Both the position numbers and the translations under genes were made by a program. The notes under the pieces were generated by a model. The model ran no database searches, was not told the DNA's origin, and saw nothing but the letters and a program-made list of their open reading frames with translations. From Sphingomonas sp. 32-66-10 (GTDB lineage Bacteria > Pseudomonadota > Alphaproteobacteria > Sphingomonadales > Sphingomonadaceae), in assembly GCA_002280565.1 (NCBI GenBank), contig NCEF01000020.1, positions 48,078 through 112,077 on the forward strand: a DNA stretch of 64,000 nucleotides, given 5' to 3'. Below are positions 46,045-55,283 of the stretch, one piece after another (the first letter of the stretch is position 1; every line of letters starts with the position of its first letter).

Positions 46045-46818
46045 TCAGCATGACAGCCGCGACTCCTTCTGCACCGGCACGAACTTGCCATCGCGATATT
46101 CATAGCGTTCGACGAACTTCGCCGTGCCGCTCGCCTGCACCGCGAACGACTTGCCCTTCACGATGTCGGCGATCTTGCCCTCGAGATTGCGCAGCGGTTC
46201 GCCACCGAACGTCTTGCCAGTCGTCTCATCGACCGCGCCCTCGTTCGACGCCGAGAGCCACACGCGCTCCGACTGGACCGGCCCATCGGGCTTCAACTCG
46301 GTGATCGACGCCCCGCCACACGAATAGCCCTGCGCCGTGTCACCGCTCTCGACATAGATCGCCGGATTGTCGGTGAACTCGTTCGTCACCCGCCACTCCG
46401 GCTCCGCACCCCAGCCGGAGCCACGCACCAGCGTCGGCCATTTGCCCGTCACCGCAAACCCGTCACCCTGCGGCTTGAGGTAAGCGATCGCCAGCGCCCC
46501 CGAACAGGCATGGCAATCGGACGCGTTCGCGCCGGGACTCAACAGCACTGCGGTGTCGCCGATCCACAATAGCTGGCCCGGCTTCACATTGATGACACCC
46601 GCATCGTCCTCCTGCACCTGCGCCGCACCATCCTTGCCATAAGTGGTGCGGAAGGCGAGCTTGAGCTGCTCCGCCTCTGGCAAGGCGCGCACGCCAGACA
46701 CCGTCGGAGTAGCAGACGGTGTCGGCGCGGTCGCGTTACTGGTTTCGGGTGCCTGCTGGCACCCCGCCAGCGCAATCGCGCCCGCCACAGCGAAACCGAT
46801 CAGGCCGCTGCGTTTCAT
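46045..46818 (-). CDS. Lipoprotein, function unknown
   Basis: 257 residues with a lipoprotein signal ending in LAGC (Cys20), then a Thr/Pro linker. The mature part has paired cysteines (ASDCHACSGAL, then YSCGG and a final SRLSC) and mixed beta sequence. Not recognised. ATG 46818 overlaps the stop of the Fe/2OG oxygenase gene as ATGA. It is sandwiched in the methylmalonyl-CoA run without an obvious metabolic reason. Confidence 0.75.
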   Translation of the reverse strand: MKRSGLIGFAVAGAIALAGCQQAPETSNATAPTPSATPTVSGVRALPEAEQLKLAFRTTYGKDGAAQVQEDDAGVINVKPGQLLWIGDTAVLLSPGANASDCHACSGALAIAYLKPQGDGFAVTGKWPTLVRGSGWGAEPEWRVTNEFTDNPAIYVESGDTAQGYSCGGASITELKPDGPVQSERVWLSASNEGAVDETTGKTFGGEPLRNLEGKIADIVKGKSFAVQASGTAKFVERYEYRDGKFVPVQKESRLSC

Positions 46819-47462
46819 GCGCTGTCTCCACGAGCGGGGCCGAGATCGGTTGCCCGATGCAACCAGCAATTCACCGAGAAGCGCGATTCTGCAAAGCCAC
46901 CCGCGGCCCGGATCGGCAGCACTTCATGCGGGACAAAGGATGGGAACACGGCCAGCCGATTATGAAGCGGCGCGACCAAGATCGGATCCGCATTGCCGAT
47001 CAGCGGATGGATCGCCAGTTCCCCGCCCGAAAACCCCGCCGGCACCCGGTGCAGATAGTATACACAACTGACCACCCGGACCGAGGGCGCGTCGGAAACT
47101 CCGATCCGCGTATCGACGTGGCGTTTGTAAAAGTCGCCGTCGCGATGCGACACGACGCTGGTCTCGGTGCGACAGATCGTGAAGCTGGACAGGCCAAGGT
47201 CAGCGCAAAATGCGTCGATCCGAGCATGGATCGCGTCGACCAACGGACTTTTGTCCACTCCCGCCGACTTCGGTAGCCGTAGCGAGGAGCGGTAATCCGT
47301 ATCCAGCCGACCCGTGCCGTCATTGCCGATCCGCGACGGCGCGAAATGCGGCCCGGCCGTGATCATCTGCGCCAGCATCGCATCCGCAACCTCCGCCGAC
47401 AGAAAATCGTCAACGACCAGATGCCGAGCGCGCCGCGGCTCAAAGGCAGGCGCGGTGCTCAC
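46815..47462 (-). CDS. 2-oxoglutarate/Fe(II) oxygenase, prolyl-4-hydroxylase type
   Basis: 215 residues with the iron-binding triad His115, Asp117 (KRHVDTR) and His179 (VPHEVLP), plus Arg194 for 2-oxoglutarate. The [11 protein letters not shown] strand is typical of P4H-like dioxygenases. The substrate cannot be read from sequence. Four-base overlaps with pccB upstream and the lipoprotein gene downstream put it firmly in the operon. Confidence 0.85.
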   Translation of the reverse strand: MSTAPAFEPRRARHLVVDDFLSAEVADAMLAQMITAGPHFAPSRIGNDGTGRLDTDYRSSLRLPKSAGVDKSPLVDAIHARIDAFCADLGLSSFTICRTETSVVSHRDGDFYKRHVDTRIGVSDAPSVRVVSCVYYLHRVPAGFSGGELAIHPLIGNADPILVAPLHNRLAVFPSFVPHEVLPIRAAGGFAESRFSVNCWLHRATDLGPARGDSA

Positions 47463-48985
47463 AGCGGAATATTGTCATGCTTCTTCCACGGATTCTCGAG
47501 GCTCTTGTTCCTCAGCTTCCGTAGCCCCAGCGCAATCCGCCGCCGGGTCGAATGCGGCATGATCACCTCATCGACAAACCCCTTGCTCGCCGCAACGAAC
47601 GGGTTGGCGAACCGCGCCTCATATTCGGCGGTCTTCTCGGCAATCTCCTCGGGCGTGCGCCCGCGAAAGATGATCTCGACCGCGCCCTTCGCGCCCATCA
47701 CCGCGATCTCCGCCGTAGGCCAGGCATAGTTCAAATCACCGCGCAGATGCTTCGACGCCATCACGTCATAGGCGCCGCCATAGGCCTTGCGCGTGATCAC
47801 CGTGATCTTGGGCACCGTCGCCTCGGCATAGGCGAACAGCAGCTTCGCGCCGTGCTTGATGATCCCGCTATGCTCCTGCCCGACGCCCGGCAGGAAGCCC
47901 GGCACATCGACAAAGGTCACGATCGGAATCTCGAACGCATCGCAAAAGCGGACGAACCGCGCCGCCTTCTTGGACGAATTGATGTCGAGCACGCCCGCCA
48001 GCACCATCGGCTGGTTGGCAACGATGCCGACGGTCCGCCCCTCGATCCACCCGAACCCGATGATGATGTTGCCGGCATGCGTCGGCTGGACCTCGAAAAA
48101 GTCGCCCTCGTCGACCGTCTTCGCGATCAGCTCGTGCATGTCATAGGGCTGGTTCGCGCTCGGCGGGATCAGCGTGTCGAGGCTGTCCTCGATGCGATCC
48201 CACGGGTCGCTGCACGGCCGCTCCGGCACGCTCTCGCGATTGCTCGCGGGAAGGAAGTCCACGAAGTCGCGCGCCGCCAGCAGCGCCTCGATATCATTCT
48301 CGAACGCCACATCGGCAACGCCCGACTTCGTGGTATGCGTCACAGCTCCGCCCAGTTCCTCCTGCGTGACGATCTCGTTGGTAACGGTCTTCACTACATC
48401 CGGGCCGGTGACGAACATGTACGATGAATCCTTCACCATGAAGATGAAGTCGGTCATCGCGGGAGAATAGACCGCGCCACCAGCGCACGGCCCCATGATC
48501 AGCGAAATCTGCGGCACCACGCCGGACGCCAGCACATTGCGCTGGAACACCTCGGCATAGCCGGCAAGGCTGGCGACGCCCTCCTGAATGCGCGCGCCGC
48601 CGCTGTCGTTCAGGCCGATCACCGGCGCGCCGACCTTCATCGCCATGTCCATGATCTTGCAGATCTTCTGCGCGTGCCGCTCCGACAGCGACCCGCCGAA
48701 CACGGTGAAATCCTGGCTGAACACGAAGACGAGGCGACCGTTGATCGTGCCTGATCCGGTGACCACGCCGTCCCCCGGCACGATCTGCTCCGGCATCCCG
48801 AAATCGACGCAATTATGCTCGACATACATATCGAGCTCTTCGAACGACCCTTCGTCGAGCAGCACTTCCAGCCGCTCGCGCGCGGTCAGCTTGCCCTTGG
48901 CGTGCTGCGCGTCGATCCGCTTCTGCCCCCCGCCCAGCCGGGCCGCGGCGCGGCGGCGTTCGAGTTCCGCGATCGTCGAAGACAT
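47459..48985 (-). CDS. pccB: Propionyl-CoA carboxylase beta subunit
   Basis: Carboxyltransferase of 508 residues. Both crotonase-like halves are present: [17 protein letters not shown] and [14 protein letters not shown] for acyl-CoA binding, and [25 protein letters not shown] with [10 protein letters not shown] for carboxybiotin. With PccA it makes (S)-methylmalonyl-CoA. It heads the minus-strand run, and the 99-bp divergent gap to the regulator carries an inverted repeat. Confidence 0.96.
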   Translation of the reverse strand: MSSTIAELERRRAAARLGGGQKRIDAQHAKGKLTARERLEVLLDEGSFEELDMYVEHNCVDFGMPEQIVPGDGVVTGSGTINGRLVFVFSQDFTVFGGSLSERHAQKICKIMDMAMKVGAPVIGLNDSGGARIQEGVASLAGYAEVFQRNVLASGVVPQISLIMGPCAGGAVYSPAMTDFIFMVKDSSYMFVTGPDVVKTVTNEIVTQEELGGAVTHTTKSGVADVAFENDIEALLAARDFVDFLPASNRESVPERPCSDPWDRIEDSLDTLIPPSANQPYDMHELIAKTVDEGDFFEVQPTHAGNIIIGFGWIEGRTVGIVANQPMVLAGVLDINSSKKAARFVRFCDAFEIPIVTFVDVPGFLPGVGQEHSGIIKHGAKLLFAYAEATVPKITVITRKAYGGAYDVMASKHLRGDLNYAWPTAEIAVMGAKGAVEIIFRGRTPEEIAEKTAEYEARFANPFVAASKGFVDEVIMPHSTRRRIALGLRKLRNKSLENPWKKHDNIPL

Positions 48986-49033
48986 GGCTTACTCCCTTGG
49001 CCAGCCCCTGCACAGGACACGGGCGAACACGCA

Positions 49034-49057
49034 AATGCAATGTTGCGAAGTTGCATT
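49034..49057. promoter_or_regulatory. Inverted repeat in the pccB/regulator divergent promoter
   Basis: AATGCAA (49034-49040) and TTGCATT (49051-49057) are perfect arms around a 10-nt spacer that adds a TTGCGAAG half-site. It lies 48 bp before pccB and 27 bp before the regulator ATG. RamB/PrpR-type short-chain-acyl regulators bind TTGC-containing sites (family knowledge), so this is the probable operator. Confidence 0.6.
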
Positions 49058-49084
49058 GTTCATATCTGCGGATATTGTGAAGCC

Positions 49085-50476
49085 ATGGAACAGCGCCGCC
49101 GCCTCTTTGCCGGACACCGCGTCCGCAACCTCCGTCGCCGACTTGGCCTCGCCCAGGCTGCGTTCGCTGCCCGGCTCGGCATGTCGGTCAGCTATCTATC
49201 ACAGATCGAGAATGAAGATCGCCCGCTCACCCCGCCCGTCCTGATCGCACTGGCCCGCGAATTTCCCGATCTATGGGGTGACGTCGACGGCGACGACAGC
49301 ACCGCCGAACTGGTCCGTGCGATCGAGGCAGCAACCGATACCAGCATCCCCGCCGCAACGCTGGACGAAGCCGCCGTCCAGCGCGGGGTCGAAAAACACC
49401 CCGCCCTCACCCGCCGCATGGTCGCGCTGCACGACGCCTGGCGGCGCGCGCAGGCGCAGTTGCACGTGCTCGACGACAAGGTCGAAAGCGGTGCCGGCCG
49501 CGGCGGTGCCTTGCCATGGGAGGCGGTGCGCGACTGGTATCAGGCCGAGGGCAATTACATCGACCCCCTCGACCGCGCGGCCGAGGTGCTGGCCGACAGC
49601 TTCGACCATCCCCGCGCGATCGAGGACCGGCTGCGCGGCTGGCACGGCATCGCGATCGACGAAGCGCGCGACGACGATCTGCGCCTGTCGCGCTTCGACG
49701 CCCGCACCCGGCGGCTCACGATCAGTGGCGTGCTCCCGCCCGAAAGCCGCGCCTTTCTGCTCGCCCAACGGCTCGCCAGCCTCGAATTTGCAAACGAGAT
49801 GCGCGTGGTCGCCGAGGCGAGCGGCCTCGTCTCCCCGGCGGCGCGCGAACTCCTCGCGCTCGGCCTCGCCAATTACGCCGCCGGGGCGCTGCTGATGCCC
49901 TATACCCGCTTCCGCGATGCCGCGCGCGACCTGCGCCACGATATCGACCGGCTACGCCAGCGGTTCGGCACCAGCTTCGAACAGGCCTGCCACCGGCTCT
50001 CCACGCTCCAGCGCCCCGGCGCGCAGGGCATCCCCTTCTTCTTCTGTCGCGTCGACATGGCCGGGAACATCACCAAGCGCCATTCTGCCACACCGCTGGA
50101 GTTTGCGCGCTTCGGCGGCGCCTGCCCGCTATGGGTGGTGCATGAGGCGGTGGCGATCCCCGACCGCATTCTGACGCAGCTCGCGCAAACGCCCGACGGC
50201 GCGCGGTACGTCATCATGGCCAAGGGGTTGGTCAAACCCTCGGCCAGCTACGACCGCCCCCCGCGCCGCTATGCCGTGGCCCTGGGCTGTGAAGAAACGC
50301 ATGCGGGTGAGTTCGTCTATGCCGATGGCCTGCGCCCGGGCGGTGTCGCGACCCCGATCGGCACCAGCTGCCGCATCTGTCCCCGCGCCGATTGCGACCA
50401 GCGCGCCTTTCCGCCCGCGGCCAGCGAGATCCGGATCGACCCCGACACCCGCGCCGCAGTTCCGTACAGCTTCTAA
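49085..50476 (+). CDS. Short-chain fatty acyl transcriptional regulator (XRE, RamB/PrpR-like)
   Basis: 463 residues: an N-terminal XRE helix-turn-helix (RNLRRRLGLAQAAFAARLGMSVSYLSQIEN, about residues 15-45), an IrrE/ImmA-like central region, and the C-terminal cysteine domain (CRICPRADCDQRAFPP) of the short-chain fatty acyl regulator family. Relatives sense propionyl- or acetyl-CoA and control prp or glyoxylate genes. Divergent placement from pccB predicts control of the methylmalonyl-CoA genes. Confidence 0.9.
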   Translation: MEQRRRLFAGHRVRNLRRRLGLAQAAFAARLGMSVSYLSQIENEDRPLTPPVLIALAREFPDLWGDVDGDDSTAELVRAIEAATDTSIPAATLDEAAVQRGVEKHPALTRRMVALHDAWRRAQAQLHVLDDKVESGAGRGGALPWEAVRDWYQAEGNYIDPLDRAAEVLADSFDHPRAIEDRLRGWHGIAIDEARDDDLRLSRFDARTRRLTISGVLPPESRAFLLAQRLASLEFANEMRVVAEASGLVSPAARELLALGLANYAAGALLMPYTRFRDAARDLRHDIDRLRQRFGTSFEQACHRLSTLQRPGAQGIPFFFCRVDMAGNITKRHSATPLEFARFGGACPLWVVHEAVAIPDRILTQLAQTPDGARYVIMAKGLVKPSASYDRPPRRYAVALGCEETHAGEFVYADGLRPGGVATPIGTSCRICPRADCDQRAFPPAASEIRIDPDTRAAVPYSF

Positions 50477-50479
50477 AAG

Positions 50480-50629
50480 TCAGTCCGACTCGCGTTCGTC
50501 CACCGGGCCATAGGCCGGGTCGGGCTCGCGCCGCTTGCACCGTTTACAGGTGCGATAGCCCTCACGCGTCCGGCTGTGCGTCCAGCGATGGCCGCGAATC
50601 AGACAGTAAAGTGAACGAAGCATGAGCAT
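50480..50629 (-). CDS. Zinc-ribbon-like microprotein, function unknown
   Basis: 49 residues from ATG 50629 (a second ATG at 50623): RSLYCLIRGHRWTHSRTREGYRTCKRCKRRE. The Cys...His...CxxC spacing suggests a small zinc-binding fold. A longer frame exists but its upstream part is antisense through tRNA-Arg. It is convergent with the acyl regulator gene, 3 bp apart. Not recognised. Confidence 0.55.
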   Translation of the reverse strand: MLMLRSLYCLIRGHRWTHSRTREGYRTCKRCKRREPDPAYGPVDERESD

Positions 50630-50675
50630 GCGTGCTGCATAGCACAAAATGTTGCCGGAAAATTCAGACATTACG

Positions 50676-50723
50676 CAACAAAAACAACAAAGCCCCGCCA
50701 AGTCAGTGACCTGGCGGGGCTTT
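50676..50723 (-). terminator. Rho-independent terminator after tRNA-Arg
   Basis: Minus strand: AAAGCCCCGCCA/TGGCGGGGCTTT, a perfect 12-bp stem with an 11-nt loop, then a U-rich tract (TTGTTGTTTTTGTTG). It starts 3 bp after the tRNA CCA end. Confidence 0.9.
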
Positions 50724-50726
50724 GAA

Positions 50727-50803
50727 TGGCGCACCCGGAACGATTCGAACGTCCGACCCTCAGATTCGTAGTCTGATGCTCTATCCAGCTGAGCTACGGG
50801 TGC
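50727..50803 (-). tRNA. tRNA-Arg (anticodon ACG)
   Basis: 77 nt with encoded CCA. Acceptor GCACCCG pairs with CGGGTGC, D-arm AGCTCAGCTGGATAGAGC, anticodon stem-loop CAGACTACGAATCTG with ACG, T-arm GGACGTTCGAATCGTTCC. ACG is read as ICG and decodes CGU/CGC/CGA. Confidence 0.96.
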
Positions 50804-50887
50804 GCAGTGGAGGGGCGCTGATAGAAGCGGTTTTCCCGAAACGCAACCCCGTTGCGCAGAGTTTCTTCGCGGCATACACCCGCCGCG

Positions 50888-51379
50888 ATGCGACACCCAG
50901 CCCTCCTCGCGCTACCCTTAGCGCTCAGCGCCTGCAGCACCACCGGGGACGGCTATCCCTCGCTGCTGCCGCGACCGATCGAATCGCGTGACGCGGGAGA
51001 GGTGATCCGTCCCGACCCGATCGTGACCCCCGATGCGGCACTCGACTCGCGCATTGCCGAGCGCGTGGTCGCTGCGGAACGCATCGCCACCCGCTTCCGC
51101 GCGCTCGCGCTGCAGACCGAATCCCGGGTGGCGGTGGCGCGCGGCGTCGCGCCGGGCAGCGACAGCTGGCTTGCAGCACAAATTGCGCTGGCCGACCTCA
51201 ATCGTGCGCGCGGTGAGACGGTGGAGATCGTGACGGCACTCGAAGAGACTGCGGCGGAACGGCTTAAGGCCGGTACGCCGCCCTATCCCGCGCTCGATGC
51301 CGCCATCGCCAACCTCTCCCGCACCGCGGCCGAGCAGGCGGAGAAGGTCCAGGCGCTGGAAGACGCGCTGGCGAGCTGA
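50888..51379 (+). CDS. Lipoprotein, function unknown
   Basis: 163 residues. The signal MRHPALLALPLALSAC ends in a lipobox Cys16. The mature chain is helical with heptad-like Ala/Glu/Leu segments (ETVEIVTALEETAAERL, then TAAEQAEKVQALEDAL), so a coiled coil is likely. Not recognised. ATG 50888 is chosen for the signal. It is convergent with the polyamine-synthase-like gene. Confidence 0.75.
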   Translation: MRHPALLALPLALSACSTTGDGYPSLLPRPIESRDAGEVIRPDPIVTPDAALDSRIAERVVAAERIATRFRALALQTESRVAVARGVAPGSDSWLAAQIALADLNRARGETVEIVTALEETAAERLKAGTPPYPALDAAIANLSRTAAEQAEKVQALEDALAS

Positions 51380-51383
51380 ATCC

Positions 51384-53639
51384 CTACGGCAAATCCTTAT
51401 TCAGGCTGCGCAGTACCGGCAGGATCGTCGCATAATCGTCGGTCCATGGCGTGAACCCCGACCGCCCCTCCAGCTTGCGCCATCCCTGCGCCCGGGCGGT
51501 CAGCTGGGCCAGCTTTTGCGGCGAGCGCGACAGCGCGATCCAGTCCGACGTCGCTGCCTCGTTCAATTCCTCGATCAGCGGCGGAAAATAGGTCAGCTGC
51601 GCCGCCGACCATCCGCCCAGCGTCGCTGCCCGCTCGACCACCGGCTCCAGCGCCAGAAAACGGTTGGAAATATGGACCAGCAGCAAGCCATCCTTGGCCA
51701 ATACGCGATCATAGGTTGCAAACGCCTCCAGCGTCATCAGATGCATCGGCACCGCGTCGGAAGAAAAGGCGTCGAGCACCAGCAGGTCCAGGCTTTGCGC
51801 CGGTTCGTCATTCAGCCGCACCCGCGCATCGCCCAGCACGATTTTCGCGTCCGGCCGACACTGTTCCAGGAACCGGAACGGCCCGCGCGCGAGGCGAACC
51901 ACCGCCGGATCGATCTCGTAAAAGCGCCACGACTGGCCCGGCTTGGCGTAACAGGCGAGCGTTCCGGTGCCCAGGCCAACCACCCCGACCCGCGCATTGG
52001 GGCCATATAGCGGCGGCAGCGCCTGCATCGCCTGCCCCACCCCCGATCCCGGGACATAATAGGTCGTTGGCAGCTTCAGTCGCTCGGGATTTCCCACCAG
52101 CTGCACGCCATGCAGCGTGGTTCCGTGTGCCAGCCGTTTCTGATCGGCAAGGTCGGTGATCGTGTAAACCCCGAAATAGCTGCGCGTGCGCAGATCGCCG
52201 TGCCAGCTCATCGCGATCGAGCGGAACCCGCCAAACAGGAACAGCGCGCCCGCCAGCACGATCATGAACGGCACCCGCATGCCAACGGTGAACAGCCCGA
52301 TCAGCGCAAGCGCGAGATACAGGATGCCCGCCTGCCGTTGGCCAAGGACGTCCGACCCCTGCGACACGCCGAACCACACGATCAGCGCCACCGCCAGCGC
52401 GACGGCAAGCACGCGCACCCGCCGCCCCTGCCCCGGCTCACCCCATAGCCGCTGGAGGAACGGCAGCAGCCACTCTTGCGGCACCAGCAGCCCGGCCGCG
52501 AGGATCAGGATCGGATATTCATAGGTCCAATCGAACACCAACGGCGCGACCAGAGCCGCAAATACGCCACCCAGCGCGCCGCCGACCGACATGGCGAGAT
52601 AGAAGCCGGTGAGCCGGTCCGGCTCGGGCCGCAGGTCATACATATGCGTGTGCAGCGCCACCGCGACCATGAACAGCAGTGCGAGCGCCATCAACGCGTT
52701 CAGCTCGGGATTGGCATTATGCCCCGCAATCATCAGCCCGCCGAACAACAGGATCGTGATCGGCGCGAACCGGGTCAACGTCACCGCCACCGCCCGCCGA
52801 GTCGCGAACGCAATCGTGAAGCTCAGCAGGTACAGGCCGAGCGGCAGCACCCACAGCATCGGCACCGCCACGATATCGGTGGTGAGGAAGCTCGACGTGG
52901 CGAGCATCAGGCCCGATGGGACGAACGCCAGCGCGATCCAGTGCGCCACGCGCCGCGTCGACGGCGCGGCGCTGGTGGCATGCACATGCGGCGCGTCCGC
53001 CGCCTTGCGCGGCAGCAGCAGCGCGCATGCCGCGACCGCGACGAACACCAGCGCATAGCCGCCGGTCCACAGCCAGCTTTGCGCGTGCAGCGCCATCCCC
53101 GGCTCGACCAGCAACGGATAGGCGATCAGCCCGCCGAAACTCCCGACATTCGACGCGGCATAGAGCGCATAGGGATCACGCCCGCCCGACGCCGAGGCGA
53201 ACCAGCGCTGCAGCAACGGCGCCTGTGCCGAGATCGCAAAGAACAGCGGCCCGATCGACGCGGCGAGCAGCCACGGCACCCACACCGCCGGCTCGGCATC
53301 CGCCGGCATCTGCATCGCCATCAGCCCGATCGGCAACCACAGGGCCGCCACCGCCAGCACGCCCAGATGGATCATCGCCTGCCGCCGCACCGGCACGCGG
53401 CCCAGCCAGTGCGCATAGGCATAGCCGCCCAACAACAGCGCCTGATAGATCAGCATCGCACTGTTCCACACGGCCGGCGCACCGCCCAGCCGCGGCAGCG
53501 CCATTCGCGCGATCATCGGCTGCACCAGGAACAGCAGGAAGCTGCCCAGCAGGATCGTGACAACGAACAACGGGCCGCTCACGCCCTTCAGCCATCCGGG
53601 TGCGCCCGGCTGTGGTTCGGCGACTGCTTCGGCGCTCAT
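51384..53639 (-). CDS. Fused MFS-like membrane / spermidine-synthase-like protein
   Basis: 751 residues. The N-terminal two-thirds carry about 12-14 hydrophobic segments (first at about 19-40). The C-terminal third is a Rossmann methyltransferase-fold domain like spermidine synthase (RVGVVGLGTGTLACYAKPGQSWRFYEIDPAVVRLAR, then LLVLDAFSSDAVPMHLMT). The AFSSDAVP motif has the conserved acidic residue. Such fusions are frequent in Proteobacteria; catalytic activity and substrate are not settled. ATG 53639 precedes the first membrane segment. Confidence 0.88.
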   Translation of the reverse strand: MSAEAVAEPQPGAPGWLKGVSGPLFVVTILLGSFLLFLVQPMIARMALPRLGGAPAVWNSAMLIYQALLLGGYAYAHWLGRVPVRRQAMIHLGVLAVAALWLPIGLMAMQMPADAEPAVWVPWLLAASIGPLFFAISAQAPLLQRWFASASGGRDPYALYAASNVGSFGGLIAYPLLVEPGMALHAQSWLWTGGYALVFVAVAACALLLPRKAADAPHVHATSAAPSTRRVAHWIALAFVPSGLMLATSSFLTTDIVAVPMLWVLPLGLYLLSFTIAFATRRAVAVTLTRFAPITILLFGGLMIAGHNANPELNALMALALLFMVAVALHTHMYDLRPEPDRLTGFYLAMSVGGALGGVFAALVAPLVFDWTYEYPILILAAGLLVPQEWLLPFLQRLWGEPGQGRRVRVLAVALAVALIVWFGVSQGSDVLGQRQAGILYLALALIGLFTVGMRVPFMIVLAGALFLFGGFRSIAMSWHGDLRTRSYFGVYTITDLADQKRLAHGTTLHGVQLVGNPERLKLPTTYYVPGSGVGQAMQALPPLYGPNARVGVVGLGTGTLACYAKPGQSWRFYEIDPAVVRLARGPFRFLEQCRPDAKIVLGDARVRLNDEPAQSLDLLVLDAFSSDAVPMHLMTLEAFATYDRVLAKDGLLLVHISNRFLALEPVVERAATLGGWSAAQLTYFPPLIEELNEAATSDWIALSRSPQKLAQLTARAQGWRKLEGRSGFTPWTDDYATILPVLRSLNKDLP

Positions 53640-53655
53640 CGCCTCCCCTTCTCTC

Positions 53656-54195
53656 TCACGCGGCACTAACCGGGCGAGTGATGCGGTAGGTGACGATATG
53701 GCGCAAGGGGTCATCCGCCGCAAAGGCATGATGTTCGAAATCGCCGCCCGCGACATAGGCCATGCCCAGCCGCTCCATCATCGCCCGGCTGGCGGCATTA
53801 CGCTGCGACGTGATCGCCACGATGTGCGGCACGTCGAACCTGATCCAGCCCCAGTCGAGCACCGCGCGCATCGCCTCCAGCGCATAGCCCTGCCGCCAAT
53901 AGGTCCGGCCGAGCATCCACCCCGCCTCGATCTGCCCCGCAATCGGGTTCTGCGCATCGCCGCGCTTGAGGCCGCAGAAGCCGATCACCGCATCGTCCTC
54001 CTTGCGAAGGACGCTCAGAAACCCCAGCCCCTCGCGCCGATAGCCGTCATGCCGCGCCAGCGCCGCCGCGCTCGCCGTAGCGTCCTTGACCGGCCCCAGA
54101 TCGGCCATCACCACCGGGTCGGCCCACATCGCGTAGAGCGCCGGATGGTCTGCCTCGACCGGCGGACGCAAGACCAACCGCTCGGTTTCGATCAT
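53656..54195 (-). CDS. GNAT-family N-acetyltransferase, RimJ/RimL type
   Basis: 179 residues beginning METERLVLRPP-like (MIETERLVLRPPVEADHPAL), with GWMLGRTYWRQGYALEAMRAVLDWGW as the acetyl-CoA loop and NAASRAMMERLGM at motif B. The target is probably a protein N-terminus or small molecule; not deducible. ATG 54195 overlaps the hemB stop as ATGA. Confidence 0.9.
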   Translation of the reverse strand: MIETERLVLRPPVEADHPALYAMWADPVVMADLGPVKDATASAAALARHDGYRREGLGFLSVLRKEDDAVIGFCGLKRGDAQNPIAGQIEAGWMLGRTYWRQGYALEAMRAVLDWGWIRFDVPHIVAITSQRNAASRAMMERLGMAYVAGGDFEHHAFAADDPLRHIVTYRITRPVSAA

Positions 54196-55181
54196 CCGCC
54201 CATCAGCCGCGCGGCATGCAGCGCGTGGTAGGACAGCACCCCGCTGCACCCGGCGCGTTTGAAGGCCATCAACGTCTCCAGCACCAGCGCGTCGCGGTCG
54301 CCCGCCCCCGCCGCTGCCGCCGCCTCGATCATCGCGTACTCGCCGCTCACCTGGTACGCGAACACCGGCACTTCGAACCGCTCCTTCACCCGGCGGACGA
54401 TATCGAGATAGGGCAGCCCCGGCTTGACCATCACGCTGTCCGCGCCCTCGTCGAGATCGAGCGCCACTTCGCGCAGCGCCTCTTCGGCATTGGCCGGGTC
54501 CATCTGATAGGTCTTCTTGTCGCCCTTGAGCAGCCCGCGCGAGCCGACCGCGTCGCGGAACGGGCCGTAGAAGGCCGAGGCATATTTGGCGGCATAGGCC
54601 ATGATCTGGACGTTGACGAAGCCTTCGTCCTCCAGCGCCGCGCGGATCAGGCCGACGCGCCCGTCCATCATGTCGCTCGGCGCGATCACGTCCGCGCCCG
54701 CGCGCGCCTGATTCAGCGCCTGCCCGACCAATATCTCCGCCGTCTCGTCGTTCAGCACATAGCCCGCTGCATCGACCAGCCCGTCATGACCATGCGCGGT
54801 ATAGGGGTCGAGCGCGACATCGGTCAGCACCCCGATCTGTGGCACCGCATCCTTGATCGCCCGGATCGCCCGGCACATCAGATTGTCGGGATTCAAGGCC
54901 TCCGCACCATCCTCGGTGCGCAGGTCCACAGGCGTATTGGGGAACAGCGCCAGGCACGGAATCCCCGCCACCGCCGCCTCGCGCGCCTTCGCGACGATCC
55001 CATCAACCGACCAGCGCGATACACCGGGCAGGCTGGCGATCGGCTCCTCGACCCCCTCCCCCTCGGTCACGAACAGCGGCCAGATCAGGTCCGCCGGGGT
55101 CAACAGCGTCTCGGCGTGCAGCCGACGGCTCCACGCGGAACTACGGGTGCGACGAAGGCGAAGCGCGGGATAATGGGACAT
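54192..55181 (-). CDS. hemB: Porphobilinogen synthase
   Basis: Condenses two 5-aminolevulinate molecules in haem synthesis. 329 residues. Schiff-base lysines lie in MAYAAKYASAFYGPFRDA and VMVKPGLPYLD. The metal segment reads DVALDPYTAHGHDG, with Asp and Ala where zinc enzymes have Cys, so this is the magnesium-type enzyme usual in alphaproteobacteria. ATG 55181 begins the conserved N-terminus. Confidence 0.96.
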   Translation of the reverse strand: MSHYPALRLRRTRSSAWSRRLHAETLLTPADLIWPLFVTEGEGVEEPIASLPGVSRWSVDGIVAKAREAAVAGIPCLALFPNTPVDLRTEDGAEALNPDNLMCRAIRAIKDAVPQIGVLTDVALDPYTAHGHDGLVDAAGYVLNDETAEILVGQALNQARAGADVIAPSDMMDGRVGLIRAALEDEGFVNVQIMAYAAKYASAFYGPFRDAVGSRGLLKGDKKTYQMDPANAEEALREVALDLDEGADSVMVKPGLPYLDIVRRVKERFEVPVFAYQVSGEYAMIEAAAAAGAGDRDALVLETLMAFKRAGCSGVLSYHALHAARLMGG

Positions 55182-55251
55182 GACTTGGCTTTTGGGCCAA
55201 GTCCCGCGCGGTCGCAAGCGGTGCGGTGTCGCGGTGCGGTCGACACGCAAT

Positions 55252-55274
55252 CCCCCTCCCTGAAAGGGAGGGGG
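55252..55274. terminator. Hairpin between valS and hemB
   Basis: CCCCCTCCCT-gaa-AGGGAGGGGG, a 10-bp GC-rich stem 9 bp after the valS stop on the minus strand. The U-run is poor, so it may be a repeat that also hinders read-through. Confidence 0.5.
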
Positions 55275-55283
55275 GTTTGGAAG

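Noticed and set aside
50480-50896. A 138-codon minus-strand frame covering tRNA-Arg
   Set aside because: Its middle is a translation of the tRNA gene (the familiar PVAQLDRASDYESEGRTF string). Only the last 49 codons are kept as a possible gene.
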